A program made the translations under genes and the position numbers. From contig NZ_CANMQT010000012.1 of assembly GCF_947500065.1 (NCBI RefSeq), positions 62,001-126,000 of the forward strand: a DNA stretch of 64,000 bases, read 5' to 3'. The stretch's first letter is position 1, and every line of letters starts with the position of its first letter. The notes below the pieces were generated by a model. That model was not told where the DNA came from. It was given only the letters and a program-made list of their open reading frames with translations, and did not search any database. Source of the DNA: an uncultured Aquimarina sp. (GTDB lineage: Bacteria > Bacteroidota > Bacteroidia > Flavobacteriales > Flavobacteriaceae). Positions 31,952-42,106 of this stretch are shown here, in pieces.

Positions 31952-33082
31952 TTATTCTTTACCTAACAACGCCTCAATCTTAGCCAATCGAACTTCAAGA
32001 TTTTGGTTGTTCGTTGTTAGTTGATTGTTGATAGTTTCCTGCTCCTTCAATTTCTTTTCCTGCGCAATTGTATAAAGCGTGAGTTCCTCAATCTTTTCCA
32101 AGAGTTTGGCATTCATTTCACCTAATAGGATACCGTTTTCTGCTACTTCTGCAGCAGAAGGGATGTTGATTAAATGTCCTTTTGTAGCAATATGATCTTC
32201 TACTTGTTGTAGGGTAGGGAGGTTGTAACCTTCTTTAAAGACATAATCAGCCCAACCGATTAGATCTACTTTTACTTCTTTGGTATGGATGTTACCGTTT
32301 ACGGCTAGTTTTGAATCTGGAGATGTAGTGCCTATACCGATGAAGCCATTTGTGTCAATTGTCATATGAGTATTGGAAATACCAGAACCAAAATTCATTT
32401 TCTGGATTGACCAAAGTCTAAAATCTGCATTATTCTTTTCTAAAGCACCAATTCCAGTCACTACAAATTTTGAACTACTACGAACATTTCCTATAACTTC
32501 CAATTTGTCATTTGGAGAATTTGTCCCAATTCCAACATTACCATTGGTTTTTACAATCATTTTCTCACTTCCTGATGCTAATATGCTTAAATCGTTTCCC
32601 GTTTTTGCTCCAATAATGGCTTTACCTGTATTCCAACTTAAAATACCATGATCAGCAGATGATCCCCAGTTCATAACTCCATCTCCTCTAAACTTAATTC
32701 TATTGTTTAGTTGTAAAGTAGTAGCGCTTGAATTTCCCTGATCAGTAATTTGTAATTTAGCCGAAGGTGAATTAGTACCAATACCTACATTACCACCATT
32801 AAAATAAGTATTTCCATTAGATGCAATCTGAAATTTATTTTCAAAACTAGAATTCCTTCCAGTGATATACGCGTGCTCATTACCATTTAATGAGATCATA
32901 TAACTTCCTCCTTTTTGAACATTTATAAAACTTTGACCAGCAATAGAACCATTAACGTCTAATTTTTTAGTAGGTGAAGTAGTTCCAATCCCTACATTAC
33001 CATCTGGAGGAAACGTATTGGTCTGACCAAAAACATTCATACTTGACACTAAAACACACAGAAAAAACAATGATTTTCTCAT
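31952..33082 (-). CDS. Secreted GIGTTSP-repeat fibre-like protein with C-terminal coiled coil
   Basis: A 376-aa protein with a signal peptide (to VFGQ). At least five copies of the NVGIGTxSPxxKLxVxG motif are spaced 35-60 residues apart, as in phage tail-fibre-like beta-structured surface proteins. The last ~55 residues (LEKIEELTLYTIAQEKKLKE, NQNLEVRLAKIEALLGKE) form a coiled coil. The VEDHIATKGHLINIPSAAEV region is common in Bacteroidota proteins preceding RHS genes and resembles tail-fibre chaperone domains, without clear catalytic residues. It is first in the RHS operon and likely presents or assembles it at the surface (inference). Confidence 0.75.
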   Translation of the reverse strand: MRKSLFFLCVLVSSMNVFGQTNTFPPDGNVGIGTTSPTKKLDVNGSIAGQSFINVQKGGSYMISLNGNEHAYITGRNSSFENKFQIASNGNTYFNGGNVGIGTNSPSAKLQITDQGNSSATTLQLNNRIKFRGDGVMNWGSSADHGILSWNTGKAIIGAKTGNDLSILASGSEKMIVKTNGNVGIGTNSPNDKLEVIGNVRSSSKFVVTGIGALEKNNADFRLWSIQKMNFGSGISNTHMTIDTNGFIGIGTTSPDSKLAVNGNIHTKEVKVDLIGWADYVFKEGYNLPTLQQVEDHIATKGHLINIPSAAEVAENGILLGEMNAKLLEKIEELTLYTIAQEKKLKEQETINNQLTTNNQNLEVRLAKIEALLGKE

Positions 33083-33150
33083 AATTGAAAAATTGATATA
33101 ATTAAAATTGATAATAAAACACTTCTATTTTAGGGTTTAGAAAAAGGGTG

Positions 33151-33158
33151 CAAATATA
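33151..33158 (-). promoter_or_regulatory. Candidate -7 element of the RHS operon promoter
   Basis: TATATTTG on the minus strand is an exact TAnnTTTG match, 69 bp before the GIGTTSP-protein start. No well-spaced TTG was found. Confidence 0.4.
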
Positions 33159-33812
33159 AGGATGTTAAGGTATTCCCGTAATTGAAAAAGTTCAATTGTT
33201 AACAAGTTCTTATTGTTGTTAAATATTGTATTTGAATATTTAATTGACAGTAAGATGCTTAGGTGAATATTCCCTTAATACATTATATTTTTATTCTTCA
33301 AAATTTCCCGTTTGGTTTTACTTTATATGGGTAAGTGTCGTGATATTAAGATATGTTACTATCAAAATTCATTTTTTTTGAAAATAATTTTAGAATTCAC
33401 TCTTTTATTACATCCATAGGTCAAAACTGAAAGAGGGTTGAGCGTAGCCGAAACCCAGAAAAATTACCCTTCGACAGGCTCAGGGTTGGAATATTCTGAG
33501 GATTTGGATAAGCTCAGTATGATACTTCAGGCGTAGGAAATAAGTGAGCGTTGAGGGTAGTCGAAATGTGACATGTTCAATATCTATGTAATCGAAAAGT
33601 GGCAAGTTCAATATGATATCTCAGGCTTCGGGGAAGTAAATGAGTACCACAAGAGGGCTGAGATTCACGAAGTCGAAAAGCTTAGCAATACCTTACTCTT
33701 AACCTGAGTTCGATGTAAAAGGTGCTGTTATTTAATGTTTTACAATCTAAAGGATTCTTTCTCCTTGGAGGATAATTGCTATTGCGATAGGAGAGATGTA
33801 GCGTTGGAGTTA

Positions 33813-33832
33813 GCCCGCCTGACCGGACGGGC
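33813..33832. repeat. GC-rich hairpin repeat
   Basis: GCCCG (33813-33817) and CGGGC (33828-33832) flank CCTGACCGGA. It is much richer in GC than its surroundings and of the type scattered through flavobacterial intergenic DNA. Confidence 0.55.
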
Positions 33833-33996
33833 AGGGATGAGGTTTTTTCATAATAGAGTCCCTCACCTTAATCCTCTCTCAGAGGGAGAGGAAACATAAA
33901 AAGTATGATTACTTGTAATTATACTTTGTCTATACCTTTTCTTATATCGAATCCAGGTTCAGGTTCTACGTTTAAAAATTTAAAATTGTACAAAAC

Positions 33997-34034
33997 AAAA
34001 AAAGCAACCAAACTATAAAACCTGATTGCTTTTT
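33997..34034 (-). terminator. Terminator of the leu operon
   Basis: AAAAAGCAA (33999-34007) pairs with TTGCTTTTT (34026-34034). On the minus strand the T-run trails the stem, just after leuB. Confidence 0.75.
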
Positions 34035-34056
34035 AATGAAAAATATATAACTATCA

Positions 34057-35172
34057 TTATATGATCGTAGACTGACCTACGTGTATGTTTTCAAAATTTA
34101 TATTGGGATCCTCAGGATTGAGAATGTAATCATAAATAAAATCTCCTACTTTTTCTGTAGTCAAAGGATTGATACTATTAAGATCCGGAGTGGTTAGATC
34201 TAATTCTAATGCTTTTTCTACAGCATCTTTGATGGCATTAGCTTCATCGATAAGATTAAAATGCTCTAACAACATTGCAGCAGAAAGGATGGCTGCAATA
34301 GGATTTGCAATTCCTTTTCCGGTTGCTTGTGGATAGGATCCGTGAATGGGTTCGAACATACAGCACGTATCACCAACAGATGCCGACGCTAATAATCCAA
34401 TAGAGCCACCAATGACACTTGCTTCATCAGAAATGATATCTCCAAACATGTTTTCTGTAAGAATGACATCAAATTGGCTAGGGTTAAGAATGATCTGCAT
34501 GGCTGCATTATCTACAAACAAGAAATCCAGTGCTACATCATCATATTCCTTAGCTATTTCTGTAACTACCTTTCTCCATAAACGTGAAGATTCTAGCACA
34601 TTTGCTTTATCCACCAAGGTTAGCTTTTTTCTGCGATTCTGCGCAGCTTTAAAAGCTAGATGTGTAATACGTTCTATCTCTTCTTTAGAGTATTCACATA
34701 AATCAGAGGCTACAGTTCCTGCGGAGTTTAGATGTTTTTTTCCAAAATAGATACCACCAGTAAGTTCTCGGTATATAGAAATATCTGTTCCTGCTATGAT
34801 TTCTCTTTTTAATGGAGAGTTATCTAGCAACGTTTCATAGGCTTTTACAGGACGTATATTAGCATATAGTCCCAATTCCTTACGTAAACGCAGTAGTCCT
34901 TGTTCTGGACGTACTTTTGCACTAGGATTATTGTCATATTTAGGATCCCCGATTGCCCCAAAAAGCACAGCATCTGTAGCTGCACAAAGCTGTAAGGTTT
35001 CATCAGGTAATGGATTACCTGTTTTTTCAATAGCTATAGCTCCTACTAATGCATCCTTAAAAGTAAAGGCGTGATCAAAACGATGTGCAATAGCTTCTAA
35101 TGTTTTTATGGCTTGAGAAGTAACTTCTGGACCGATTCCGTCTCCTGATAATACGGCTATTTCTAGTTTCAT
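34057..35172 (-). CDS. leuB: 3-Isopropylmalate dehydrogenase
   Basis: A 371-aa NAD-dependent enzyme oxidising and decarboxylating 3-isopropylmalate to 2-oxoisocaproate, the third step of leucine synthesis. Seen: IAVLSGDGIGPEVTSQAI at the N-terminus, GAIGDPKYDN, RPEQGLLRLRKELGLYANIRP (the Arg cluster), LVDKANVLESSRLW, and the NMFGDIISDEASVIGGSIGLL metal/NAD region ending in EPIHGSYPQATGKGIANPIA. It is the last gene of the leuACDB run. Confidence 0.97.
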   Translation of the reverse strand: MKLEIAVLSGDGIGPEVTSQAIKTLEAIAHRFDHAFTFKDALVGAIAIEKTGNPLPDETLQLCAATDAVLFGAIGDPKYDNNPSAKVRPEQGLLRLRKELGLYANIRPVKAYETLLDNSPLKREIIAGTDISIYRELTGGIYFGKKHLNSAGTVASDLCEYSKEEIERITHLAFKAAQNRRKKLTLVDKANVLESSRLWRKVVTEIAKEYDDVALDFLFVDNAAMQIILNPSQFDVILTENMFGDIISDEASVIGGSIGLLASASVGDTCCMFEPIHGSYPQATGKGIANPIAAILSAAMLLEHFNLIDEANAIKDAVEKALELDLTTPDLNSINPLTTEKVGDFIYDYILNPEDPNINFENIHVGQSTII

Positions 35173-35222
35173 ATTTTATAATTATTTAGGCTTCGACAAG
35201 CGCAGCCTGGCAATTTTATTTT

Positions 35223-35810
35223 TTAAACTCTTGCCTTTTCGAAGGCTTCGATTTCGGACTTGTTACTTAGTAAAAAATCAATATCATCATATCCATTTAT
35301 TAAGCAGGTCTTTTTATAGCCATTAATTTCGAAATTGGCTTCAGATCCGGTTGATAGGATTGTGATTTTTTGAGATTCTAGATTTACTTCAATTTGAGTT
35401 GTCGAATCTTTTTCGATTTCGGCAAATAATTCTTGAAGAAATTCTGGAGATACTTGTACTGGTAGCAATCCATTATTCAATGAATTCCCTTTAAATATAT
35501 CTGCAAAAAAACTAGAAACTACTACTTTAAATCCATAATCGTGAATCGCCCATGCAGCATGCTCTCTACTAGAACCACAACCAAAATTATCTCCTGCCAC
35601 TAAAATACTTCCGGTATATTCAGAATTGTTTAAAGTGAAATCTTCATTGGCACTTCCATCTTTATGAAAACGCCAATCTCTAAACAAATTTTCTCCAAAA
35701 CCTTCACGGTCCGTAGCTTTTAGAAATCGAGCAGGAATAATTTGATCCGTATCTACATTTTCTATTGGTAATGGTATGGCAGAGGAAGTTAGTTTGATAA
35801 ACTTATCCAT
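35223..35810 (-). CDS. leuD: 3-Isopropylmalate dehydratase small subunit
   Basis: The 195-aa small subunit that completes the aconitase-like isopropylmalate isomerase with LeuC. Seen: PLPIENVDTDQIIPARFLK, the FGCGSSREHAAWAIHDYGFK swivelling-domain signature, and FADIFKGNSLNNGLLPV. It starts 4 bp after the leuC stop, so translation is closely linked. Confidence 0.97.
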   Translation of the reverse strand: MDKFIKLTSSAIPLPIENVDTDQIIPARFLKATDREGFGENLFRDWRFHKDGSANEDFTLNNSEYTGSILVAGDNFGCGSSREHAAWAIHDYGFKVVVSSFFADIFKGNSLNNGLLPVQVSPEFLQELFAEIEKDSTTQIEVNLESQKITILSTGSEANFEINGYKKTCLINGYDDIDFLLSNKSEIEAFEKARV

Positions 35811-35814
35811 AATT

Positions 35815-37197
35815 TTAATTCAAGTGTTTAGTGATGTCTACGATTTTTCCTTCAACGGCTGTCGCTGCGGCTACTAGTGGACTAGCAAGAATAGTTCTTG
35901 CACCTTGTCCCTGACGGCCTTCAAAATTTCTGTTTGAAGTAGAGACGCAGTATTCTCCTTCAGGAATTTTGTCATCGTTCATAGCTAAACAAGCAGAACA
36001 TCCTGGTTGCCTGAGTTGAAACCCAGCCTCTTCAAAAACTTCGTTCAGTCCTTCATCAATTATTTGTGATGCTACTTGTTGTGATCCAGGCACCAACCAA
36101 GCAGTAACACTGTCGGCTTTTTTCTTTCCTTTGATATAATTGGCGGCAACTCTAAAATCTTCAATTCTACTATTGGTGCAACTTCCTATAAACACATAAT
36201 TGATTTCTTGATTAATCAAAGATTGTCCTTTTTCAAAATTCATATATGCTAATGATTTTTCGAAAGAAGCATTGTTCTCTGTTGGTATCGTAGAAGTAAC
36301 CTTGATCCCCATTCCTGGATTGGTTCCATAAGTGATCATAGGTGCTATGTCTGCAGCATCAAAATGATATTCTTTGTCAAAAACAGCGCCTTCATCTGTA
36401 GGTAGTGTTTTCCAATAGGCTACTTTTTTATCATACGCTTCTCCTTTTGGAGCGAACTCTCGTCCTTTTACATATTCAAAAGTAGTTTCATCCGGAGCGA
36501 TCATACCGCCACGAGCACCCATTTCGATACTCATATTACAGACAGTCATTCGACCCTCCATAGACATTTCTTCAAACACATTACCAGCATATTCACAGAA
36601 ATATCCTGTACCGGCATTGGTTCCAAGTTTTGCAATAATATAAAGAATTACATCCTTAGGTAAAACACCCGGTTTTAATTTTCCGTTTACGCTTACGCGT
36701 AGACTTTTTGGTTTTTGAAGCAACAAACACTGACTTGCAAAAACCTGTGCTACCTGACTGGTTCCGATACCAAAAGCAATGGAACCAAATGCTCCGTGAG
36801 TAGAGGTGTGGCTATCTCCACAAACCATGGTCATCCCTGGTTGAGTAATACCTAGTTCGGGTGCCATTACATGCACAATACCATTATACTTATGACCTAA
36901 ACCATATAAGGTGATATTGTTTTTATTACAATTCTCTGTAAGTTGAGCTAACTGATTCCTAGATAGAATATCTTTTACAGGTAGGTGCTGATCAACTGTT
37001 GGTGTATTATGATCAGCTGTACCTACTATTTGATTAGGTCTATATACAGGAATTCCACGTTGTTCAAGTTCATTAAATGCTTGTGGACTTGTAACTTCGT
37101 GGATTAAATGTTGATCTATATAAAGTACCTGAGGACCATTTTCTATCTCTTTGACGACGTGTGCATCCCATACTTTATCAAACAATGTTTTTTTCAT
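35815..37197 (-). CDS. leuC: 3-Isopropylmalate dehydratase large subunit
   Basis: The 460-aa [4Fe-4S] subunit. The three cluster Cys are visible: FIGSCTNSRIEDFRVAANYI supplies one, and the CSACLAMNDDK motif two (GCSACLAMN). The VCGDSHTSTHGAFGSIAFGIG substrate loop is intact. With LeuD it isomerises 2- to 3-isopropylmalate. The start is the ATG giving MKKTLFDKVWDAHVV, 58 bp after leuA. Confidence 0.97.
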   Translation of the reverse strand: MKKTLFDKVWDAHVVKEIENGPQVLYIDQHLIHEVTSPQAFNELEQRGIPVYRPNQIVGTADHNTPTVDQHLPVKDILSRNQLAQLTENCNKNNITLYGLGHKYNGIVHVMAPELGITQPGMTMVCGDSHTSTHGAFGSIAFGIGTSQVAQVFASQCLLLQKPKSLRVSVNGKLKPGVLPKDVILYIIAKLGTNAGTGYFCEYAGNVFEEMSMEGRMTVCNMSIEMGARGGMIAPDETTFEYVKGREFAPKGEAYDKKVAYWKTLPTDEGAVFDKEYHFDAADIAPMITYGTNPGMGIKVTSTIPTENNASFEKSLAYMNFEKGQSLINQEINYVFIGSCTNSRIEDFRVAANYIKGKKKADSVTAWLVPGSQQVASQIIDEGLNEVFEEAGFQLRQPGCSACLAMNDDKIPEGEYCVSTSNRNFEGRQGQGARTILASPLVAAATAVEGKIVDITKHLN

Positions 37198-37255
37198 ATA
37201 TTTTCTCTATTACTCTTTCTTTTATAAACTAAAAAGAGATGATAAGATTAGATAT

Positions 37256-38428
37256 TTAAGCGACTACCGCTACTTCTACTTCAACAGTTTTCATAATCTG
37301 ATGAATATCTTCATTGACTACTTCTTTTTTTCTATCAGCGTAGTTTAAGAATTCTTTATATACTTCATCTAATTGAAGTTTGGTTAATTCGTATCCAATT
37401 TTTTTAGCTCTATACGCCAAAGCAGCTCTACCGCTTCTTGCTGTAAGTACGATAGCTGATTCGGTTACTCCAACTTCAGCAGGATCTATAATTTCATATG
37501 TTTCACGATTTTTTATAACCCCATCCTGATGTATTCCCGAACTATGTGCAAAAGCATTAGCACCAACAATAGCTTTATTTGGTTGTACTAGCATTCCCAT
37601 GCTTTCGGATACCATTAAGCTTGTGTCATATAATAACTTAGAATCGATATCTGTGTTTAGATTTAAATACGGATGTTGTTTCATAATCATAACCACTTCT
37701 TCCAGTGCGGTATTTCCTGCTCGTTCTCCTATTCCGTTAATAGTACATTCTATCTGTCTTGCTCCATTTATTGCTCCCACAATAGAATTGGCAGTTGCTA
37801 ATCCTAAATCATTATGACAGTGACAAGAAATAATAACATTATCAATGCCTTTGACGTTTTCTTTCAGGTACTTTATTTTGGCACCATATTCTTCTGGTAA
37901 ACAGTATCCTGTAGTATCTGGAATGTTAAGTACCGTGGCTCCGGCTTTAATCATAGCTTCACAGACTCGCGCTAAAAACTCATTATCGGTACGACCAGCA
38001 TCTTCGGCATAAAATTCTACATCTTCTACAAAAGACTTTGCATATTTTACAGCAGCGATTCCACGTTCGATCACTTTGTCCTGAGTAGAATTGAATTTAT
38101 ACTTGATATGGGATTCTGATGTACCTATTCCGGTATGAATCCTAGGGTTTTTGGCATACTTAAGTGCTTCTGCAGCAACTTTGATGTCATTTTCAACAGC
38201 TCTGGTTAATCCACAAACTGTTGCGTTTTTTACAATTTTAGCAATTTCATTAACCGAAGTAAAATCTCCAGGACTTGATACCGGAAACCCAGCTTCTATA
38301 ATGTCAACTCCTAGAAGGTCTAGTCGTTCTGCAATTACCAATTTTTGTTTGGTATTTAACTTACAACCAGGGACTTGCTCTCCATCTCTTAAAGTGGTGT
38401 CAAAAATTTGGACTTTATTATCGCTCAT
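37256..38428 (-). CDS. leuA: 2-Isopropylmalate synthase (short form)
   Basis: A 390-aa acyltransferase condensing acetyl-CoA with 2-oxoisovalerate, first step of the leucine branch. Seen: IFDTTLRDGEQVPGCKLN with the catalytic Arg-Asp, the HCHNDLGLATAN metal-binding His pair, NGIGERAGNTALEEVVM, and SGIHQDGVIKNRETYEI. It lacks the ~120-residue C-terminal leucine-binding domain of the long (~510 aa) enzymes, so feedback control must differ, or the enzyme may be a homologue such as a homocitrate- or citramalate-type synthase. Its place heading leuCDB supports LeuA. Confidence 0.93.
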   Translation of the reverse strand: MSDNKVQIFDTTLRDGEQVPGCKLNTKQKLVIAERLDLLGVDIIEAGFPVSSPGDFTSVNEIAKIVKNATVCGLTRAVENDIKVAAEALKYAKNPRIHTGIGTSESHIKYKFNSTQDKVIERGIAAVKYAKSFVEDVEFYAEDAGRTDNEFLARVCEAMIKAGATVLNIPDTTGYCLPEEYGAKIKYLKENVKGIDNVIISCHCHNDLGLATANSIVGAINGARQIECTINGIGERAGNTALEEVVMIMKQHPYLNLNTDIDSKLLYDTSLMVSESMGMLVQPNKAIVGANAFAHSSGIHQDGVIKNRETYEIIDPAEVGVTESAIVLTARSGRAALAYRAKKIGYELTKLQLDEVYKEFLNYADRKKEVVNEDIHQIMKTVEVEVAVVA

Positions 38429-38634
38429 AGGAATTATGTGAATTATTAATTTTGATCATCTCTTTAAATGATATCTTTTTAAAATATATTCTAAGATGCT
38501 TTAGTATTCTCTTACGAATTTATATTTTGGTTATTCAAAAAGAAGGTATTTGCCTACGTGTTTTACAATGTTGAAATGTTTTGATACGAACGTAAGTTTC
38601 TTTTAATCAATTAATTACAATATATTTTCTTACA

Positions 38635-40179
38635 ATGACTAATGATCAAAAAGATCCTTTGTTTGTTTTAGTAAAGTCGCTCTCGAAGTCTGAAAAACGA
38701 CAATTTAAGGTGTACGTTGGAAGATTAGGTGTAAATACTGATTCTAAATTTTTAGCACTTTTTAACCATCTCGATAAAAACGAGTCGTTGGATGAAGAGC
38801 TAATTGTGTCCAAAGGAATTGTGAAGAAGCAACAGCTTTCTAATCTTAAGGCCCATTTGTATAAACAAATATTGATTAGTCTTAGACTAAGTCCATTACA
38901 TCAAAATGTCAGATCGCAAATAAGAGAGCAACTTGATTTTGCAACCATTTTATATCATAAAGGACTCTATAAGCAAAGTCTTAAAATCCTTGATAAAGCA
39001 AAAACTGTCGCCAAAGAAAATGAAGAAAATAATATTGCTTATGAAATTGTAGAGTTAGAAAAAGTTATCGAAACTCAATACATAACCAGGAGTATCAATA
39101 GCCGTGCGGATGAACTGACGATTGAGGCCAAAATGCTAAGCATGAAAAATGTGCTAACTAGTCGATTATCGAATCTATCATTGCAGTTGTATGGTTTGAT
39201 GATAAAAAGCGGGTATGTAAGAAATGATAAGGAGCATACTGTTATCACAAACTATTTTCAAAGTAAGTTACCAAAATATGATTGGGATATTCTTGGTTTC
39301 AGAGAAAAGTTATGGTTGTATAAAGCGCACTTGTGGTATAGCTTTATGGTACAAGAATTTTTATCGTGCTATAAGTATTCTAAAAAATGGGTAGATCTTT
39401 TTTATGAAAACCCCAAAATGATTATTCTTAATCCCGTTTTTTTTCTGAGAGGGAATCATTATTTATTGGAATCATTATATCTCATACAAGATAAAACTCA
39501 ATTAAGATTAACGCTGAGTAAGTTCGAGAAAACAATCAAATCAGATGATTTTCCGATTGATGATAATATAGAGGTGCTTTCTTTTCAGTTTATATATAAC
39601 AATAGACTAAATGTTCATTTTTTGGAAGGAACCTTTGCTGAAGGAGAATATTTAGTAACAGAAATTCTAAAAGGAATTAAGGAGTATAAAAATCGTTTAG
39701 ATGATCATCATATCATGGTGTTATATTATAAGATAGGTTGTTTGTATTTTGGAATGGCTAATCATCGTAAATGTATAGAGTACCTTAGTAAGATTATTAA
39801 TAATAGATCACTAAAAATGCGGGAAGATCTGATGTGCTTTGCCAGAGTACTAAGTTTGGTAGCGCATTATGAAGCGGGGATGGATTATCATTTAGAAACT
39901 CAATTGAAGGAAACGTATAGGTTTTTAATAAAAATGGATGATTTACATGAGGTACAAAAAGAGATGATAAAATTCCTTAAAAATCTCGGTGATATTTTTC
40001 CTCATCAGATCAAGGATGAGTTCAGAAAACTTCACAAAACTTTGAAACAATACGAAGATCATCCATACGAAAAAAGAGCATTTTTATATCTTGATATTTT
40101 GTCATGGCTAGAAAGTAATATTGAAGGTAGACCAGTTGCAGATATTATTAAAGAAAAATCAAAAAAATTGGTTCGATAA
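38635..40179 (+). CDS. Conserved all-helical protein of unknown function (TPR-like)
   Basis: A 514-aa protein without signal peptide or TM segment. It starts KDPLFVLVKSLSKSEKRQFKVYVGRLG and is helix-rich throughout, with TPR-like A/B helix pairs (e.g. ILYHKGLYKQSLKILDKA, VLYYKIGCLYFGMANHRKCI). I recognise the N-terminal block as a conserved hypothetical of Bacteroidota but know no function. The gene runs divergently from leuA and is followed 12 bp later by an EamA transporter gene, so those two are probably co-transcribed. Confidence 0.7.
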   Translation: MTNDQKDPLFVLVKSLSKSEKRQFKVYVGRLGVNTDSKFLALFNHLDKNESLDEELIVSKGIVKKQQLSNLKAHLYKQILISLRLSPLHQNVRSQIREQLDFATILYHKGLYKQSLKILDKAKTVAKENEENNIAYEIVELEKVIETQYITRSINSRADELTIEAKMLSMKNVLTSRLSNLSLQLYGLMIKSGYVRNDKEHTVITNYFQSKLPKYDWDILGFREKLWLYKAHLWYSFMVQEFLSCYKYSKKWVDLFYENPKMIILNPVFFLRGNHYLLESLYLIQDKTQLRLTLSKFEKTIKSDDFPIDDNIEVLSFQFIYNNRLNVHFLEGTFAEGEYLVTEILKGIKEYKNRLDDHHIMVLYYKIGCLYFGMANHRKCIEYLSKIINNRSLKMREDLMCFARVLSLVAHYEAGMDYHLETQLKETYRFLIKMDDLHEVQKEMIKFLKNLGDIFPHQIKDEFRKLHKTLKQYEDHPYEKRAFLYLDILSWLESNIEGRPVADIIKEKSKKLVR

Positions 40180-40191
40180 CCATTTTATTTC

Positions 40192-41052
40192 ATGCCAAAA
40201 AATTCACAGCACCTACGTAATATCCTAGAATTAAATCTCGCCATGCTTTTTATAAGTACCTCTGGAGCACTAGGAAGATATATCGATATGCCAGTACCAG
40301 TTACTATTGGTTTTAGAGCCATATTAGCAGGGATCGTTTTATTCTTGTTTTGTAAATGGAAAAAGATATCTTTTGGAATAGCGTCCAAAGATAGGTTTAC
40401 AATCATCGTTGGAGGGATATTAATGGGGTTACACTGGATAACCTATTTCTATGCACTAAAGATGTCTAATGTGGCGATAGGGATGCTGTCTTTGTTTACA
40501 TATCCAGTAATTACCTCTTTTTTGGAACCAATACTTCTGAAAACAAAATTTCAGAAAATGCATTTAGTTTTGGGAGCTTTAGTGTTATTAGGAATCTATT
40601 TTTTAGTGCCTGATTTTAGTTTAGAAAACTCTTATGCTAAAGCTGTTGGTTTTGGAGTTGTTTCGGCATTATGTTATGCACTTCGAAATCTAATTATGAA
40701 GACGAAGGTGAGTAATTATCATGGTTCTATGTTAATGTGGTATCAGCTTGTGATCATTAGTATTATGTTATTGCCAACGCTTTTTATAATGGATAGTTCT
40801 GGGTTTGTAAGCCAATGGCCTTGGACATTGATGTTAGCAATACTGACCACTGCAATCGGGCATACATTATTTTTATTTAGTTTAAAGAGGTTTTCTGCCA
40901 CAACGGCTAGTATTATAAGTAGTATACAACCAGTATATGGAATTATTATAGGAATTATTTTTCTTAAAGAAATACCAGTTTTAACGACAATTATTGGAGG
41001 CGTATTAATCCTAACTTCTGTCGTTATAGAAAGTGTTAGATCTTATCGGTAA
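40192..41052 (+). CDS. DMT-superfamily (EamA) transporter
   Basis: A 286-aa inner-membrane protein with ten predicted TM helices in two EamA repeats (~8-140 and ~150-282). Typical residues include the proline-rich end of the first repeat and the RFSATTASIISSIQPVYGIIIG segment in the second. Members export or import amino acids, nucleosides or other metabolites; the substrate cannot be inferred. It follows the helical protein gene closely. Confidence 0.88.
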   Translation: MPKNSQHLRNILELNLAMLFISTSGALGRYIDMPVPVTIGFRAILAGIVLFLFCKWKKISFGIASKDRFTIIVGGILMGLHWITYFYALKMSNVAIGMLSLFTYPVITSFLEPILLKTKFQKMHLVLGALVLLGIYFLVPDFSLENSYAKAVGFGVVSALCYALRNLIMKTKVSNYHGSMLMWYQLVIISIMLLPTLFIMDSSGFVSQWPWTLMLAILTTAIGHTLFLFSLKRFSATTASIISSIQPVYGIIIGIIFLKEIPVLTTIIGGVLILTSVVIESVRSYR

Positions 41053-41115
41053 TTAGATAATTCATCGCAAATTTAGGAAGTATCCATGAGTACTCTGATT
41101 TTTTAATAGGTAGTA

Positions 41116-41976
41116 CTACACTGTTTTAGAAATGTATTTTGGAGCAATCCATTTTTTGTATATAAAATATTCTAATAAGGGAACAATAAGAATAAGGAAT
41201 AATAGGATTAATAATGATTTTACTATTCCGTTATATTGAGCCGTAATACCGATAGAAAACCATTGACTTAATTTGTCTAAAACTACTTTTTCTATATCCT
41301 GATATCCCACTTCTAATAATAAATCCATAGCCGCATTAAATTCGTCATAAGGAAGTGCTTCAGAAAAATCAATGTGTCCTTTACCGGCAGAAGTTATAAG
41401 TGCATACATCGTTAATTTGTATAGATCATCACTATAATTGTTGACAATAAATTTTGCTAGTTTATTTTTGGTTTTATTCAGGAAAGAGCTACCTGTGTCA
41501 TAATTTTTAAGGTTTTTTTTGAAAAATATGGCATAATCCTGAGAATCTGATTTGGCTTTTATTGCTAACATTTGAGCAGATAGGACAAATTTATTTTTGG
41601 CTTCTTCGGATTCAAAAATTTGCTGCACAGAACCATTGTAGATGCCTTCAACAATCATTGTTTTTTCATTATCCAGTATTTTATAGATACCTCTTATAAA
41701 ACCCCATTGACCAAAAATATAAAGAATTCCTACAATCAGTAATGGAATGTATAATTTTACTGCCCAATTATAATATTTAGGCGCTCTTTTAAAAATACCC
41801 TTACGCCAGAGTACAATGCAATATATAATAGCTATTACAAAACCTAAAAATAGAAATATGATGATATTAAGAATCAACGTACCAGAGTTAGGAAGTATGA
41901 TATCTCTAAGAATACTCCAGATAAAACCCCAATCAATATTTTTGAATAATTCTGACGAATTCGTTATATAATCCAT
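41116..41976 (-). CDS. Membrane protein of unknown function
   Basis: A 286-aa protein with TM helices at about 30-57 and 76-92, then a ~150-residue soluble helical domain (EGIYNGSVQQIFESEEAKNK to VLDKLSQWF), and a C-terminal TM helix (~248-270) followed by a basic tail. No family is recognised. It stands alone between convergent and co-oriented genes and has no operon partner closer than 130 bp. Confidence 0.6.
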   Translation of the reverse strand: MDYITNSSELFKNIDWGFIWSILRDIILPNSGTLILNIIIFLFLGFVIAIIYCIVLWRKGIFKRAPKYYNWAVKLYIPLLIVGILYIFGQWGFIRGIYKILDNEKTMIVEGIYNGSVQQIFESEEAKNKFVLSAQMLAIKAKSDSQDYAIFFKKNLKNYDTGSSFLNKTKNKLAKFIVNNYSDDLYKLTMYALITSAGKGHIDFSEALPYDEFNAAMDLLLEVGYQDIEKVVLDKLSQWFSIGITAQYNGIVKSLLILLFLILIVPLLEYFIYKKWIAPKYISKTV

Positions 41977-42106
41977 GTATTCTTAATTAGAGATGAAATA
42001 ATAAAAAATGAGTTTCCCCTATGTGTTAGTATAGTAATTGAGTAAAATGTTACTTATAAAAAAACGTAATTCAGAATGTATTTTTTATTAAATCAGAAAA
42101 ACATGG

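Larger units (their letters stand above)
33083..34056. other. 974-bp spacer with dispersed repeats, no gene
   Basis: Upstream of the RHS operon and downstream of leuB. It holds GGGTTGAGCGTAGCCGAAAC (33435), the CCCTTCGACAGGCTCAGGG repeat (33467-33485), a degraded relative near 33541, a GCCCG/CGGGC hairpin (33813-33832) and a CCCTCACC/GGGAGAGG stretch near 33860-33890. No frame looks coding. Confidence 0.6.
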
